Shown here: positions 13,756 to 14,036 of the stretch, piece by piece | Position numbering within the stretch: position 1 is the first letter of the stretch | Layout of the letters: every line of letters begins with the position of its first letter | DNA from: an uncultured Eubacterium sp. | GTDB taxonomy: Bacteria; Bacillota; Clostridia; Eubacteriales; Eubacteriaceae | Direction of reading: 5' to 3' | Length of the DNA: 14,036 nucleotides | NCBI GenBank assembly: GCA_902784045.1 | Contig: CACZTE010000094.1 | Coordinates: 1 to 14,036, forward strand | Position numbers and translations under genes: made by a program | The notes under the pieces: generated by a model | Database searches by the model: none | Told to the model about the DNA's origin: nothing | Seen by the model: only the letters and a program-made list of their open reading frames with translations

Positions 13756-14036
13756 TTATGAATCTTCAGATTTTTCTGATTCTTTCAAGTCAAAATCGCT
13801 AAGCCGTTCCAACACCATTTGATAGCCTTTTCCGTGCTTCAAGCATCGATTGACACGACTGATGGTCGCGGAACTGGCACCTGTTTCGTCTTCTACATCG
13901 ATAAATGTTTTACCTTCAGACAAAAGCTTAGCGATATAAAGACGGCTCGCCATATCCTCAATTTCTTTAATCGTGCACATATCTTCTAAAAAGTCTAAAC
14001 ATTCTTCTTCATTGTTTAATGATAAAATCGCCTTGG
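13756..14036 (-). CDS. yerC: YerC/YecD-type TrpR-related regulator (5' end beyond window)
   Basis: The 3' part of a small DNA-binding protein of the TrpR-like YerC/YecD group, whose regulatory target is not well defined. The frame does not begin at the ATG at 13980: it continues without a stop to the right edge, and the extra residues (AILSLNNEEECLDFLEDM) match the conserved N-terminal part of the family just before CTIKEI, so the gene is cut by the window. The helix-turn-helix is in the stretch from LLSEGKTF to ASSATISRVNRCLKHG, with ATISRVNRC the recognition-helix signature. The C-terminus ends in an acidic tail (KESEKSEDS). The stop is 150 bases before the alaA start on the same strand. 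Confidence 0.88.
   Translation of the reverse strand, partial: KAILSLNNEEECLDFLEDMCTIKEIEDMASRLYIAKLLSEGKTFIDVEDETGASSATISRVNRCLKHGKGYQMVLERLSDFDLKESEKSEDS

Noticed and set aside
13981..14036. Reading the yerC-like gene as starting at the ATG at 13980
   Set aside because: The upstream frame is open to the window edge and encodes the conserved family N-terminal segment, so the true start is outside the window.
1..14036. CRISPR arrays, tRNA/rRNA genes, insertion sequences, phage genes
   Set aside because: No regularly spaced repeats, no tRNA-like cloverleaf noticed, no transposase, integrase or phage motif in any credible frame.

Overview
This looks like a chromosomal window from a low-to-medium-GC Bacillota, most likely a Clostridia/Eubacteriales relative. 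That is inferred from the strong GGAGG-type ribosome binding sites, a YerC/YecD-type TrpR-like regulator, an AlaA-type aminotransferase and short co-directional operons. Only the first gene is on the + strand; all others are on the - strand, so the window is transcribed mostly from right to left. No RNA gene, insertion sequence, CRISPR array or phage gene was seen.

Left part (1-3716), visibly richer in GC: a cysteine-containing membrane protein on + (open at the left edge), a terminator shared by convergent genes, then on - an alpha/beta-hydrolase, a lipoprotein, a small nitroreductase and a ketopantoate-reductase family protein with its own sigma-A-like promoter. A 374-base AT-rich gap (3717-4090) holds that promoter and the terminator of the next operon.

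Centre (4091-10907): a tightly packed five-gene - strand operon, laid out E1-alpha, E1-beta, E2, E3 of a 2-oxo-acid dehydrogenase complex and then guaA (GMP synthase). Gene junctions are 11-14 bases, and a TAATG overlap joins E3 to guaA. By length, order and fold the first four genes are a pyruvate/acetoin dehydrogenase complex. Read residue by residue, however, nearly every catalytic motif is gone. E2 has Ile where the lipoyl lysine should be and has no acyltransferase histidine. E3 lacks both redox cysteines, the His-Glu dyad and an FAD-contacting Asp. E1-beta has lost the cofactor Glu (shifted by one residue) and the active-site His. E1-alpha keeps the Mg-thiamine-diphosphate motif but has a rewritten pocket. 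All four frames are intact with good ribosome binding sites. This lipoate-independent, catalytically rewritten complex is the main discovery candidate of the window.

Right part (11023-14036): housekeeping genes ispD (isoprenoid synthesis), tsaE (tRNA t6A synthesis) and alaA (alanine transaminase), then the 3' part of a yerC-like regulator whose start lies beyond the right edge. Function calls come from motif recognition by eye; no database search or alignment program was run.
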